51,161 nt of DNA from JANNOG01 sp050329415 (GTDB lineage Bacteria; Actinomycetota; Actinomycetes; Actinomycetales; JBBAYJ01). The position numbers and the translations under genes are program-made. The stretch lies in contig JBHJOS010000085.1 in the NCBI GenBank assembly GCA_050329415.1, positions 1-51,161 on the forward strand, written 5' to 3'. How positions within the stretch are numbered: position 1 is the stretch's first letter; each line of letters begins with the position of its first letter. The notes below the pieces were generated by a model. It was not told the DNA's origin and made no database searches. It saw nothing but the letters and a program-made list of their open reading frames with translations. Below are positions 1-6,813 of the stretch, piece by piece.

Positions 1-387
1 GAGGTCCGGCTGTCCCTGGCCCCGGCCGTGGTGTCGCTCACCGTGCTGCCCCGGCTCACCGACCGCGGCGCCGCGCTGGCGCTCCTCGGTGGTGAGCCGT
101 TCGACGGGGTCGAGGCCGAGCGCCTCGGCCTCGTCACCCGGGCCGTGGCCGCCGATGACCTCACGGCCGCCACCGCCGAGGTGCTCGCCGCCCTCTGCCG
201 CGCCACCCCGCAGGGCCTCGCCGCGACCAAGCGCCTGCTCACCGCCCCCCTGCTCGACCGCATCGACCGCCACGGCGAGGCGGCGGCCCGCACATCGGCC
301 GACCTCTTCGCCTCCGAACCGGCCCGGCGCGCGATCCGTGCCGTGCTGCACCGTCCCGCCACCCCCACCCCTGGAGGCGCCCCATGA
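1..387 (+). CDS. Enoyl-CoA hydratase/isomerase family protein, C-terminal part
   Basis: The reading frame is open from the first base, so the gene starts outside the window; about 128 C-terminal residues are visible. The visible part fits the back half of a crotonase-fold protein: a GGEPFDGVEAERLGLVTRAV stretch (the usual 'modified active-site loop, then GLV' region) followed by the helical C-terminus with a T-K-R-L-L segment. Crotonases hydrate or isomerise acyl-CoA thioesters in beta-oxidation and amino-acid breakdown; substrate cannot be read from this fragment. Its stop overlaps the start of the next gene by ATGA (384-387), so the two are almost certainly translated together. The active-site residues lie upstream of the window. 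Confidence 0.8.
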   Translation, partial: EVRLSLAPAVVSLTVLPRLTDRGAALALLGGEPFDGVEAERLGLVTRAVAADDLTAATAEVLAALCRATPQGLAATKRLLTAPLLDRIDRHGEAAARTSADLFASEPARRAIRAVLHRPATPTPGGAP

Positions 388-1553
388 CCCCCTTCGAGCT
401 GTCCGACGAGCACGAGGCGTTCCGCCGCAGCGTCCGCGAGTTCGCCGAGGCGGAGATCGCCCCGCACGCTGCCGCCTGGGACCGCGAGCACCGGTTCCCG
501 ATCGAGGCCGTGCGCGCCATGGGCGACCTGGGGCTGTTCGGGCTCACGGCACCGGAGGAGTACGGCGGCGCCGGCGGGGATCTCACCAGCCTGTGCGTCG
601 CGATCGAGGAGATCGGCCGGGTCGACCAGTCGGTCGGGATCACCCTGGAGGCGGGCGTCGGCCTCGGCATCGGGCCGATCCTCGTCTACGGCACCGATGA
701 GCAGCGCAAGACCTGGCTGCCCGACCTCGTCGCCGGCCGGGCGCTGGCCGGCTTCGGCCTCACCGAGCCCGAGGCGGGCTCCGACGCGGGCGCCACCCGC
801 ACTCGCGCCGAGCTGCGCGAGGGCGAGTGGGTGATCGACGGGGCCAAGCAGTTCATCACGAACTCCGGGACCGAGATCACCTCGCTGGTCGTCGTCACGG
901 CCCGCACCGGCGCCCAGCCGGACGGTCGGGCCGAGATCAGCACGATCATCGTGCCGTCGGGCACGCCGGGCTTCGTCGTCGAGCCCGCCTACGACAAGCT
1001 CGGGTGGCACGCCTCGGACACCCACCCGCTGTCGTTCACCGGTGCCCGGGTGCCGGAGGACCACCTGCTGGGCGAGCGCGGCCGCGGGTACGCGCAGTTC
1101 CTCGAGCAGCTGGACGGGGGTCGCGTGGCCATCGCGGCGCTGGCCGTGGGGTGCCTCCAGGCGTGCCTCGACATGAGCGTCCGGTACGCCACCGAACGCA
1201 CCGCCTTCGGCGCCCCGATCGGGTCCCGGCAGGGCGTGGCGTTCCAGATCGCCGACCTCGAGGTCATGCTCCAGTCCGCGCGCCTGCTCACCTACCGCGC
1301 CGCCGCCATGATCGACGCAGGTCGCCCGGCCGCGGAGGTCAAGCGGGCCGCGTCGGTCGCCAAGCTCCACGCGACCGAGTCCGCGGTCTCCGCCACCCGG
1401 ATCGCGACCCAGGTCTTCGGCGGCTACGGCTTCATGGAGGAGTACCCCGTCGCCCGGTTCTACCGCGACGCCAAGGTGCTGGAGATCGGCGAGGGCACGT
1501 CGGAGGTGCAGCGGATGCTCATCGGCCGGTCCCTCGGCCTGCCGGTGGCCTGA
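384..1553 (+). CDS. Acyl-CoA dehydrogenase
   Basis: A 389-residue FAD flavoenzyme that introduces the alpha-beta double bond into an acyl-CoA and passes electrons to ETF. The family signatures are all present: GFGLTEPEAGSDAG near residues 122-135, the AKQFITNSG segment after it, a GGRVAIAALAVG helix, and the C-terminal GYGFMEEYPV and EIGEGTSEVQ motifs. In the last, Glu370 sits where medium- and short-chain enzymes have the catalytic base. Length is normal for the family. It overlaps the upstream enoyl-CoA hydratase by four bases, which places both in one degradation operon. Chain length or branched-chain specificity cannot be told; the branched-chain dehydrogenase and icmF genes further along make a branched-chain acyl-CoA a reasonable but unproven guess. 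Confidence 0.95.
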   Translation: MTPFELSDEHEAFRRSVREFAEAEIAPHAAAWDREHRFPIEAVRAMGDLGLFGLTAPEEYGGAGGDLTSLCVAIEEIGRVDQSVGITLEAGVGLGIGPILVYGTDEQRKTWLPDLVAGRALAGFGLTEPEAGSDAGATRTRAELREGEWVIDGAKQFITNSGTEITSLVVVTARTGAQPDGRAEISTIIVPSGTPGFVVEPAYDKLGWHASDTHPLSFTGARVPEDHLLGERGRGYAQFLEQLDGGRVAIAALAVGCLQACLDMSVRYATERTAFGAPIGSRQGVAFQIADLEVMLQSARLLTYRAAAMIDAGRPAAEVKRAASVAKLHATESAVSATRIATQVFGGYGFMEEYPVARFYRDAKVLEIGEGTSEVQRMLIGRSLGLPVA

Positions 1554-1568
1554 GCGTCGGCCGTCGGC

Positions 1569-1590
1569 GCCCGTGTCCGCCAACACGGGC
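1569..1590. terminator. Short hairpin after the acyl-CoA dehydrogenase
   Basis: Perfect 8-bp inverted repeat (GCCCGTGT / ACACGGGC) with a 6-base loop, 15 bases past the stop codon. There is no T-run, which is common for actinobacterial terminators. It is the first of two hairpins between convergent genes. Confidence 0.55.
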
Positions 1591-1612
1591 GTCCGGACGG
1601 GTGTCCCTGCAC

Positions 1613-1651
1613 GCGTCGTTGCGCAGTGCAAGTTGCACGACGCAACGACGC
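1613..1651. terminator. Long hairpin between convergent genes
   Basis: An 11-bp perfect outer arm (1613-1623 pairs with 1641-1651) encloses an inner 5-bp stem (GTGCA 1626-1630, TGCAC 1634-1638). It lies between the acyl-CoA dehydrogenase (plus strand) and the restriction gene (minus strand), so it could end transcription from both sides. No T-run is present. Confidence 0.55.
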
Positions 1652-1729
1652 AGCGGACGGGAACGGTTCGGACGAGTGCGCCGCCGACAGCGTCCGTCGC
1701 GTGACCGGCGCCTGTGACGGACCGCATCG

Positions 1730-2629
1730 TCATCCCGCGTGGTCGGACTCCTCGACGGGGATGACTCGTCGCTGTCGCAGCTGCCGGACGTCGACGTGGT
1801 GGGTGACGGGGGTCGCTGCCAGCACGGTGTCGATCATGACCGTCATGAACTCGGCGGGACGCACGTCCTCGGGCACCTCGTCGAGGCGTACTCGGACCGT
1901 CGCGGTGTCCGCTGGCGACTCGGTCCATTCCGCCAGCGCCAGGCCCGTGGCGCTGTAGCCGTTCCCGCCGCCGTCGTCCCGCAGCTTCCGCATCATGTCG
2001 ACGGCGCGTTCGAACGCGTCGGGCTCCTTGTCCAGAACCGTCGACCGCTGGACGAAGAAGAAGCCAACCGCCGCCATGGGGTAACGGCGTCTGAGATTTC
2101 CGGCGTCACCGTATGCCTCCTCGAACCGGTTGGGCAGGTTCTTGGCGAAGCTGGATATCTGAGCCTTCGTGCTGATCAGGATCTCCGGTCCGCGGTCCCA
2201 ACGGGCCAGACACACGTCGACCCGTTTCTCGTACGCGCGGCCGAGGATTCGGGCGTCACTCGGCCCCACGGCCTTGAGCCCCGGCAGTCGTGCCCTGATG
2301 TCGTTCGCCAGAGCCCGCGGCAACTGCTCGAGGAGAACGGCGATGTCACGAGGGAGGACGCGCGGCCGCACGGCGCGGGGCCAGATCTCGTCGTGCCCGA
2401 AGCCGGAGCGGCGCAGTTCGTGCGCCAGCCATGCGTCGATGCCCTTGGCGAACCGCCCCGACTGGCTCAGGGACCCCGCCCGCACCGGCACCGTGAGCAG
2501 ACGTCCCAGGATGTCGTGGTCCGGATCGAAGCGCGGGGGTGCGCCGGCGTGATGCCGCCAGGGGTCGGACCACGGTGTCTCGGCGAGGATGTCGTCGTAG
2601 GCGCTGAAGCCGTCGAGGTCGCTGGTCAC
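1730..2629 (-). CDS. Putative type II restriction endonuclease
   Basis: A 299-residue soluble protein directly downstream of, and overlapping by four bases (ATGA), an N6-adenine DNA methyltransferase, which is the main reason for calling it a restriction enzyme. The middle holds a segment that looks like a PD-(D/E)XK nuclease core: E134-K-R-V-D138 followed about 15 residues later by ILISTK155AQ, with hydrophobic strands around it; the second acidic residue is not certain. A large-residue tail (RNLRRRYP, VGFFFVQRS) follows. I do not recognise a named isoschizomer family with certainty. Because it comes second in the operon, the methyltransferase is made first, the safe order for a restriction system. 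A role as an unrelated accessory protein cannot be excluded. Confidence 0.65.
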   Translation of the reverse strand: MTSDLDGFSAYDDILAETPWSDPWRHHAGAPPRFDPDHDILGRLLTVPVRAGSLSQSGRFAKGIDAWLAHELRRSGFGHDEIWPRAVRPRVLPRDIAVLLEQLPRALANDIRARLPGLKAVGPSDARILGRAYEKRVDVCLARWDRGPEILISTKAQISSFAKNLPNRFEEAYGDAGNLRRRYPMAAVGFFFVQRSTVLDKEPDAFERAVDMMRKLRDDGGGNGYSATGLALAEWTESPADTATVRVRLDEVPEDVRPAEFMTVMIDTVLAATPVTHHVDVRQLRQRRVIPVEESDHAG

Positions 2630-4299
2630 CGAGCGGTCCCGGATCGGGCACGGGCCCGGCGACGCTCGACGAGTGCGCCGCGAGCGCTCACGAACTCGGC
2701 GACGTCACGGGGATCGAGACCGAGGACGTCCACCAGGAGGATCCGGTCCACGACGGCTGACGCCGCGGTGAGGTGGCCCCGGGCGAGCAGGTCGCGCACC
2801 CGCCGACGGGCGCCGACGAGGTCGTCGTGCGCCTTGTCCACGAGTTCGGGCGACGGTACCGGCCAGCGATCCGCCTCCCCCGGCTCGATCTTCAGCATGC
2901 CGCCGCCGTAGGCGCGCCCGACGATCTCCGCGCCGAGCAGGGTGACACTGGTCAGCGACGCGAGTGGAAGAAGCCGGCGGCCTATCTCGCGGTGGTCGGG
3001 CGCCAGATACACGCCATGGACGCTGTTGAGGTGGTGGGCGCCCGCCGAGTTGGTCGTCAGTCGCGGACTGTCGGCGTTCATGCAGGTGAGCAGCAGATCA
3101 GCCGGGGGGACGAGCGGGACACGCCACCACGGGCGCCGCACCCGGCACTTGTAGGCATGGTGCACGCCCTCGCTCTCGCCCCGGGCGATGAGCACCCGGG
3201 CCGCGTGGCTGGGCTCCTCGCGCGGGCGAAAGAGCACGGTGGCGGATCCCTCGGTACCGAGGCGTCGCGCCATGCCCGCCGTGTACGACAGGCCGCGGAG
3301 GTGCCGGCTGCCCGGTGGGCACACCGGGAGGGTGTCCTCGTCGTCGAGCCCATGCGCCTGGGCCTCGCGGGGGCTCAGCGCGAAGAACCCGTTGGCCCCC
3401 GTCACCATGCCGAGGGTCGTCTCGCCCCAGGTGAGAAGCGGAGCGAACCCGTCGCCGGGCCGGGTGAGCGCCTCGTACAGGTCCCTGGCGGCCGGCGCGA
3501 CCAACGCGGGCGACCAGCGATCGCGCGAGTTCTCCGGTCGCCACGTCGTCGTGATCCCGCTGTCCACGTCGTCGAGGTCGCGGGCGGACGCCAGCTGACG
3601 GATCTCCAGCCGGTCGGCCGGCCCGCTGCCCTCGGCCAGGAGCAGCACGACCTCCTCCTGGATGTCAGGGAAGACCCGCTTGCTGAACGTGACGATCCGG
3701 ATCCGGGCGAACCTGCGCAGCAGAAAGTCCCGGACGTCCGCCGCGTAGTTGACGGTGAGCAGCTCGGCCGGCAGGACCAGGGCGAGCCGGCCGTCGGGCC
3801 GCAGGAACTGCGCGGCGTGCACCGTGAAGGCAGCCCAGGACGACGCGAGGGAAGTCAGCCGGACCCCGGCGCGCCGCGCGGCCTCCTGTGCCCGGTCCCG
3901 GGCGGCTCCTGCCCAGCCGTGGAACCGGACGAAAGGCGGATTTCCCACGACGGCGGAGGCCGAGCCCTCGGGCGTCACGTCGAAGAAGTCACCGGTCTGG
4001 ATCTCCGCCGCCAGGCCCTCCTCGCGCAGCAGTGCCCGAGCCGCCTCCGCCGAGGCCGGGTGCAGCTCGTACCCCCGCAGCTGATCGGCCCCGGGTCGGC
4101 GAAGATCAGTGCCGAGTGCCGCCAGGCGACGGGCCGCCGGAAGAAGGAACGCAGCCTCGCCACAGCTCGGCTCCACGACGACGTCCGTCCGGTCACGGAT
4201 CGCCCAGCACGTCAGGTGCTCGGCCACCGGCTCGGGCGTGAAGAAGGCGCCCCGGGCCTTCCGCGCCCTCGACGTGTCCCGTTCGTGCGCTCCCGACAT
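2626..4299 (-). CDS. N6-adenine DNA methyltransferase of a type II-like R-M system
   Basis: A 557-residue protein with the gamma-class amino-methyltransferase order: motif X RGAFFTP (residues 16-22), the SAM-binding motif I EPSCGEAAFL (43-52), and catalytic motif IV NPPF (120-123). The C-terminal half, about residues 270-557, should hold the target-recognition domain, as in Eco57I/TaqI-like enzymes. It would methylate adenine in the site cut by the partner encoded immediately downstream. Start at 4299 is preceded by AGGA nine bases upstream. No controller protein gene is present. The pair sits between ordinary metabolic genes with convergent-gene hairpins on its far side, a typical position for an acquired R-M cassette, though its base composition is not obviously foreign. 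Confidence 0.85.
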   Translation of the reverse strand: MSGAHERDTSRARKARGAFFTPEPVAEHLTCWAIRDRTDVVVEPSCGEAAFLLPAARRLAALGTDLRRPGADQLRGYELHPASAEAARALLREEGLAAEIQTGDFFDVTPEGSASAVVGNPPFVRFHGWAGAARDRAQEAARRAGVRLTSLASSWAAFTVHAAQFLRPDGRLALVLPAELLTVNYAADVRDFLLRRFARIRIVTFSKRVFPDIQEEVVLLLAEGSGPADRLEIRQLASARDLDDVDSGITTTWRPENSRDRWSPALVAPAARDLYEALTRPGDGFAPLLTWGETTLGMVTGANGFFALSPREAQAHGLDDEDTLPVCPPGSRHLRGLSYTAGMARRLGTEGSATVLFRPREEPSHAARVLIARGESEGVHHAYKCRVRRPWWRVPLVPPADLLLTCMNADSPRLTTNSAGAHHLNSVHGVYLAPDHREIGRRLLPLASLTSVTLLGAEIVGRAYGGGMLKIEPGEADRWPVPSPELVDKAHDDLVGARRRVRDLLARGHLTAASAVVDRILLVDVLGLDPRDVAEFVSARGALVERRRARARSGTAR

Positions 4300-4359
4300 G
4301 ACGTCATCCTGGCGGACAGTGCGGACAGATCCGGGAGCCGTGCCGGACGGCCGGTCGGC

Positions 4360-4839
4360 TCACCCGACGGGCGCCCGGCCGCGGGCCTTCTCGGTGTCGA
4401 GCATCCCGCGTGCGCTCACCCCGACGCCGTAGGTGACGAAGTCCCCGGTCGGGGTGACCTCGACGACGGCGTGGTGGGAGGCCGCCGCGCCACCGAGGTC
4501 GAGACCGTGGAGCAGCTTCTCGACGATCGGCGCCGGCGCCTCACCCGCGGACAGCACCCGTGCCGTGCCCGCGAACGTGATCGTCGCCGGCGGGACCTTG
4601 ATCCACGGCAGCAGCGGCACGCTCTTCGGGACGAGCACCGTGACGGACACGCTCGGGTTGGCCTGCACGTGGCGGGTCTTCCAGTCCTCCGCCACCGTCG
4701 AGTAGAACAGCCGCCCCCCGTCCACCGTGTAGACGATCCCGGCCGTGCGGGCCGCACCGCGTGCCGACACCATCCCGACGACGGCGAACGTCTGCTTCCG
4801 GACCTCGTCCCACACCTGCGCGGTGGTCACGTCGACCAT
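4360..4839 (-). CDS. PPOX-class (pyridoxamine-phosphate-oxidase-like) flavin/F420-binding protein
   Basis: A 159-residue protein of the split-barrel fold used by PNP oxidase-like and F420-dependent reductases. Visible hallmarks are the beta-strand series FAVVGMVSARGAARTAGIVY, then GRLFYSTVAEDWKTRHVQANP (the 'x-W-K-x-R-x-x-x-NP' segment typical of this superfamily), then VSVTVLVP. I start it at 4839 rather than at an upstream ATG because GGAGAGGAG lies seven to eight bases ahead and the homologous part begins there. It is divergent from a luciferase-like oxidoreductase with about 88 bases between starts, so shared regulation is possible. Substrate unknown. Confidence 0.8.
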   Translation of the reverse strand: MVDVTTAQVWDEVRKQTFAVVGMVSARGAARTAGIVYTVDGGRLFYSTVAEDWKTRHVQANPSVSVTVLVPKSVPLLPWIKVPPATITFAGTARVLSAGEAPAPIVEKLLHGLDLGGAAASHHAVVEVTPTGDFVTYGVGVSARGMLDTEKARGRAPVG

Positions 4840-4915
4840 CGAGTCGCTCCTCTCCTGTGGCGCCGCCAGCCTGGCAGCGACCCACTGTCGGCGGAAGGGT
4901 CGGGAGGTCCCGCCA

Positions 4916-4921
4916 TAGGGT
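4916..4921 (+). promoter_or_regulatory. Candidate -10 box (TAGGGT) for a leaderless transcript
   Basis: TAGGGT matches the actinobacterial TANNNT -10 consensus and lies exactly six bases before the GTG at 4928. Transcription would therefore start at or next to the start codon, giving a leaderless mRNA, in line with the missing Shine-Dalgarno sequence. Confidence 0.55.
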
Positions 4922-4927
4922 CTCCCC

Positions 4928-5941
4928 GTGACCTCTCCCGCCGTCAGGTTCGGCCTGTTCATCCCCCAGGGCTGGCGCCACGACCTCGTCGACCTGCCGA
5001 CCGCCGACCACTGGCCCGTGATGCGTGGCCTCGCCGAGCGGGCCGACGCCGGACCATGGGACTCGCTGTGGGTCTACGACCACTTCCACACCGTGCCCGA
5101 GCCGACCGACCAGGCCACCCACGAGGCGTGGTCCCTCATGGCCGCGTTTGCTGCGTCGACGTCGCGGGTCCGGCTCGGCCAGATGTGCACGTGCATGGGT
5201 TACCGAAACCCCGCCCACCTGGCGAAGGTCGCCGCCACGGTCGACGTGGTGTCCGGCGGGCGGGTCGAGATGGGCATCGGCGCCGGGTGGTATGAGCACG
5301 AGTGGCGGGCGTACGGCTACGGGTTCCCGGGCGCGGGGGACCGCCTGGCGATGCTGCGCGAGGGGGTCGAGATCATGCGGCAGGCCTGGACGGACGGCGT
5401 CGCGACCCTCGACGGAGCGCACTACCGGGTCTCCGGCGCGATCTGCCGACCACTGCCGCTGCAGGAGGGCGGCATACCGCTGTGGATCGCCGGCGGGGGC
5501 GAGCGCAAGACCCTGCGGATCGCCGCCGAGTACGGGGCGTACACGAACTTCGACGGCACCCTCGAGGGCTTCACCCGCAAGTCGGAGATCCTCGCCGGGC
5601 ACTGCCGCGACATCGGCCGGGACCTCGGTGACATCACCCGCAGCGCCAACTACAACATCGTGCTCGGCCGGGACGAGCGCGAGGTCGCCGACCGGCTCGC
5701 CGAGCGGCGGGACCGGCTGTCGCGGCACGTCTCGGCCGCGGCCGTCGAGCGCGAGATGGCCGCCTACGCCCCGCACCTGCCGGGGACCGGGACGCCGGAC
5801 CAAGTGATCGAGAAGCTCCGCCCACTCGTCGCGGCCGGGATGACCTACGCGATCTGCTACTTCCCCGAGGCGGCCTACGACACCAGCGGCATCGAGCTGT
5901 TCGAGCAGCAGGTGCTGCCCGAGCTGAGCGCCGCGGCCTGA
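4928..5941 (+). CDS. LLM-class F420-dependent oxidoreductase
   Basis: A 337-residue bacterial-luciferase-like TIM barrel. The N-terminus RFGLFIPQGW, the segment DSLWVYDHFHTVPEP (residues about 44-58), VRLGQMCTCMGYRNPAHLAK, and VEMGIGAGWYEHEW are standard for the F420-dependent subfamily, which oxidises or reduces small molecules with coenzyme F420 rather than FMN. Start GTG is chosen because it fits the -10 box at 4916-4921 and gives the usual N-terminus. It is divergent from the PPOX protein and is followed 25 bases later by the crcB pair, probably a separate unit. Substrate cannot be inferred. F420 rather than FMN use is from family knowledge, not from a motif I can prove here. Confidence 0.88.
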   Translation: MTSPAVRFGLFIPQGWRHDLVDLPTADHWPVMRGLAERADAGPWDSLWVYDHFHTVPEPTDQATHEAWSLMAAFAASTSRVRLGQMCTCMGYRNPAHLAKVAATVDVVSGGRVEMGIGAGWYEHEWRAYGYGFPGAGDRLAMLREGVEIMRQAWTDGVATLDGAHYRVSGAICRPLPLQEGGIPLWIAGGGERKTLRIAAEYGAYTNFDGTLEGFTRKSEILAGHCRDIGRDLGDITRSANYNIVLGRDEREVADRLAERRDRLSRHVSAAAVEREMAAYAPHLPGTGTPDQVIEKLRPLVAAGMTYAICYFPEAAYDTSGIELFEQQVLPELSAAA

Positions 5942-5966
5942 CTGCTCCCTCGCAGAGAGACCGGTC

Positions 5967-6434
5967 ATGAGCGGACGACCGGGTGTCGGGGATCGCAGAG
6001 GGTGGGTTGTGGACGGGTACCCGGGCCCGCGCCGGCGGGCGGTCGCGGAAGGGGCGGTCGTCGCGGCGGGGGGCGCCCTCGGGGGGCTGGCGCGGTGGTC
6101 GCTGGACGAGGTCGTCCCCGGCTCCGGCGACGGGGTGCCGTGGGCGACGCTGGCGGCCAACGTGGGGGGCTCGCTGCTGCTCGGGGCTCTGGTCGTGGTG
6201 CTCCCGGCGGTGCTGCCCGGGGACCGTCACCTGCGCGCGTTCCTCGCCGTCGGCGTTCTCGGCAGCTTCACGACCTTCGCCGCCTACACGTCCGAGACCC
6301 GGCTGCTGCTCGCCGACGGCCGTGTCGTGACGGCCGCGGTGTACCTGCTGGGCACCGCCGCTGCCTGCTTGCTCGCCGCGACCGCTGGCATGCTCGTGGC
6401 GCGCCGGTTGCTGCCGCCGGAGGGGTCCCGGTGA
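5967..6434 (+). CDS. crcB: Fluoride efflux channel subunit FluC/CrcB (first of pair)
   Basis: A 155-residue membrane protein with four hydrophobic segments. Family motifs: GGALGGLARW, ANVGGSLLLG with the conserved Asn, and GSFTTFAAYTSET with the Phe/Thr-rich fluoride track. FluC proteins form dual-topology dimers that let F- leave the cell. The first 30 residues are longer than usual, so the true start may be a GTG near 6008. The gene overlaps the second crcB by GTGA, fitting a paired (heterodimeric) FluC in which each subunit has a fixed orientation. No fluoride riboswitch fits in the 25 bases upstream. Confidence 0.9.
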   Translation: MSGRPGVGDRRGWVVDGYPGPRRRAVAEGAVVAAGGALGGLARWSLDEVVPGSGDGVPWATLAANVGGSLLLGALVVVLPAVLPGDRHLRAFLAVGVLGSFTTFAAYTSETRLLLADGRVVTAAVYLLGTAAACLLAATAGMLVARRLLPPEGSR

Positions 6435-6808
6435 CGACGGCGGTGCTCGTCATGGCGGGGGCGGCGCTGGGTGCCGTCTGCCGCTGGGCGCTGGGCCACG
6501 CGGTGCAGGCCCGGGTCGGCGGCGCGTTCCCGTGGGGGACGCTCGTCGTCAACGTCGTGGGGTCCCTGGTGCTCGGCGTGCTGCTCGCGGCGGCGGTCGT
6601 GGGGACGGCTGGCGCCACGCTGGTGGCCCTGGCGGGCGTGGGTTTCGCGGGGGCGTTCACCACCTACAGCACGTTCGCCGTCGAGACCGTGCAGCTCGTC
6701 CTCACTGGCGCCCGAGGGCGAGCGCTCGCGAACGCTGGCGTGAGCCTCGCCGCCGGCACGGGTGCGGCGGTCGTCGGGTGGACGCTCGGGTTCGTGGCTC
6801 TCGGGTGA
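6431..6808 (+). CDS. crcB: Fluoride efflux channel subunit FluC/CrcB (second of pair)
   Basis: A 125-residue four-segment membrane protein. It shows GAALGAVCRWALG, PWGTLVVNVVGSLVLG and GFAGAFTTYSTFAVET, the complete FluC signature. It starts at a GTG whose last bases overlap the stop of the first subunit (GTGA), so the ratio of the two is likely fixed by translational coupling. Its C-terminus stops six bases before the end of the oppositely oriented helicase gene. The pair together would form the functional fluoride channel; either alone might be inactive if the pair is a true heterodimer. Confidence 0.92.
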   Translation: MTTAVLVMAGAALGAVCRWALGHAVQARVGGAFPWGTLVVNVVGSLVLGVLLAAAVVGTAGATLVALAGVGFAGAFTTYSTFAVETVQLVLTGARGRALANAGVSLAAGTGAAVVGWTLGFVALG

Positions 6809-6813
6809 CGGGG

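Noticed and set aside
5942..5966. Fluoride riboswitch before crcB
   Set aside because: Only 25 bases are available and no matching structure is present.
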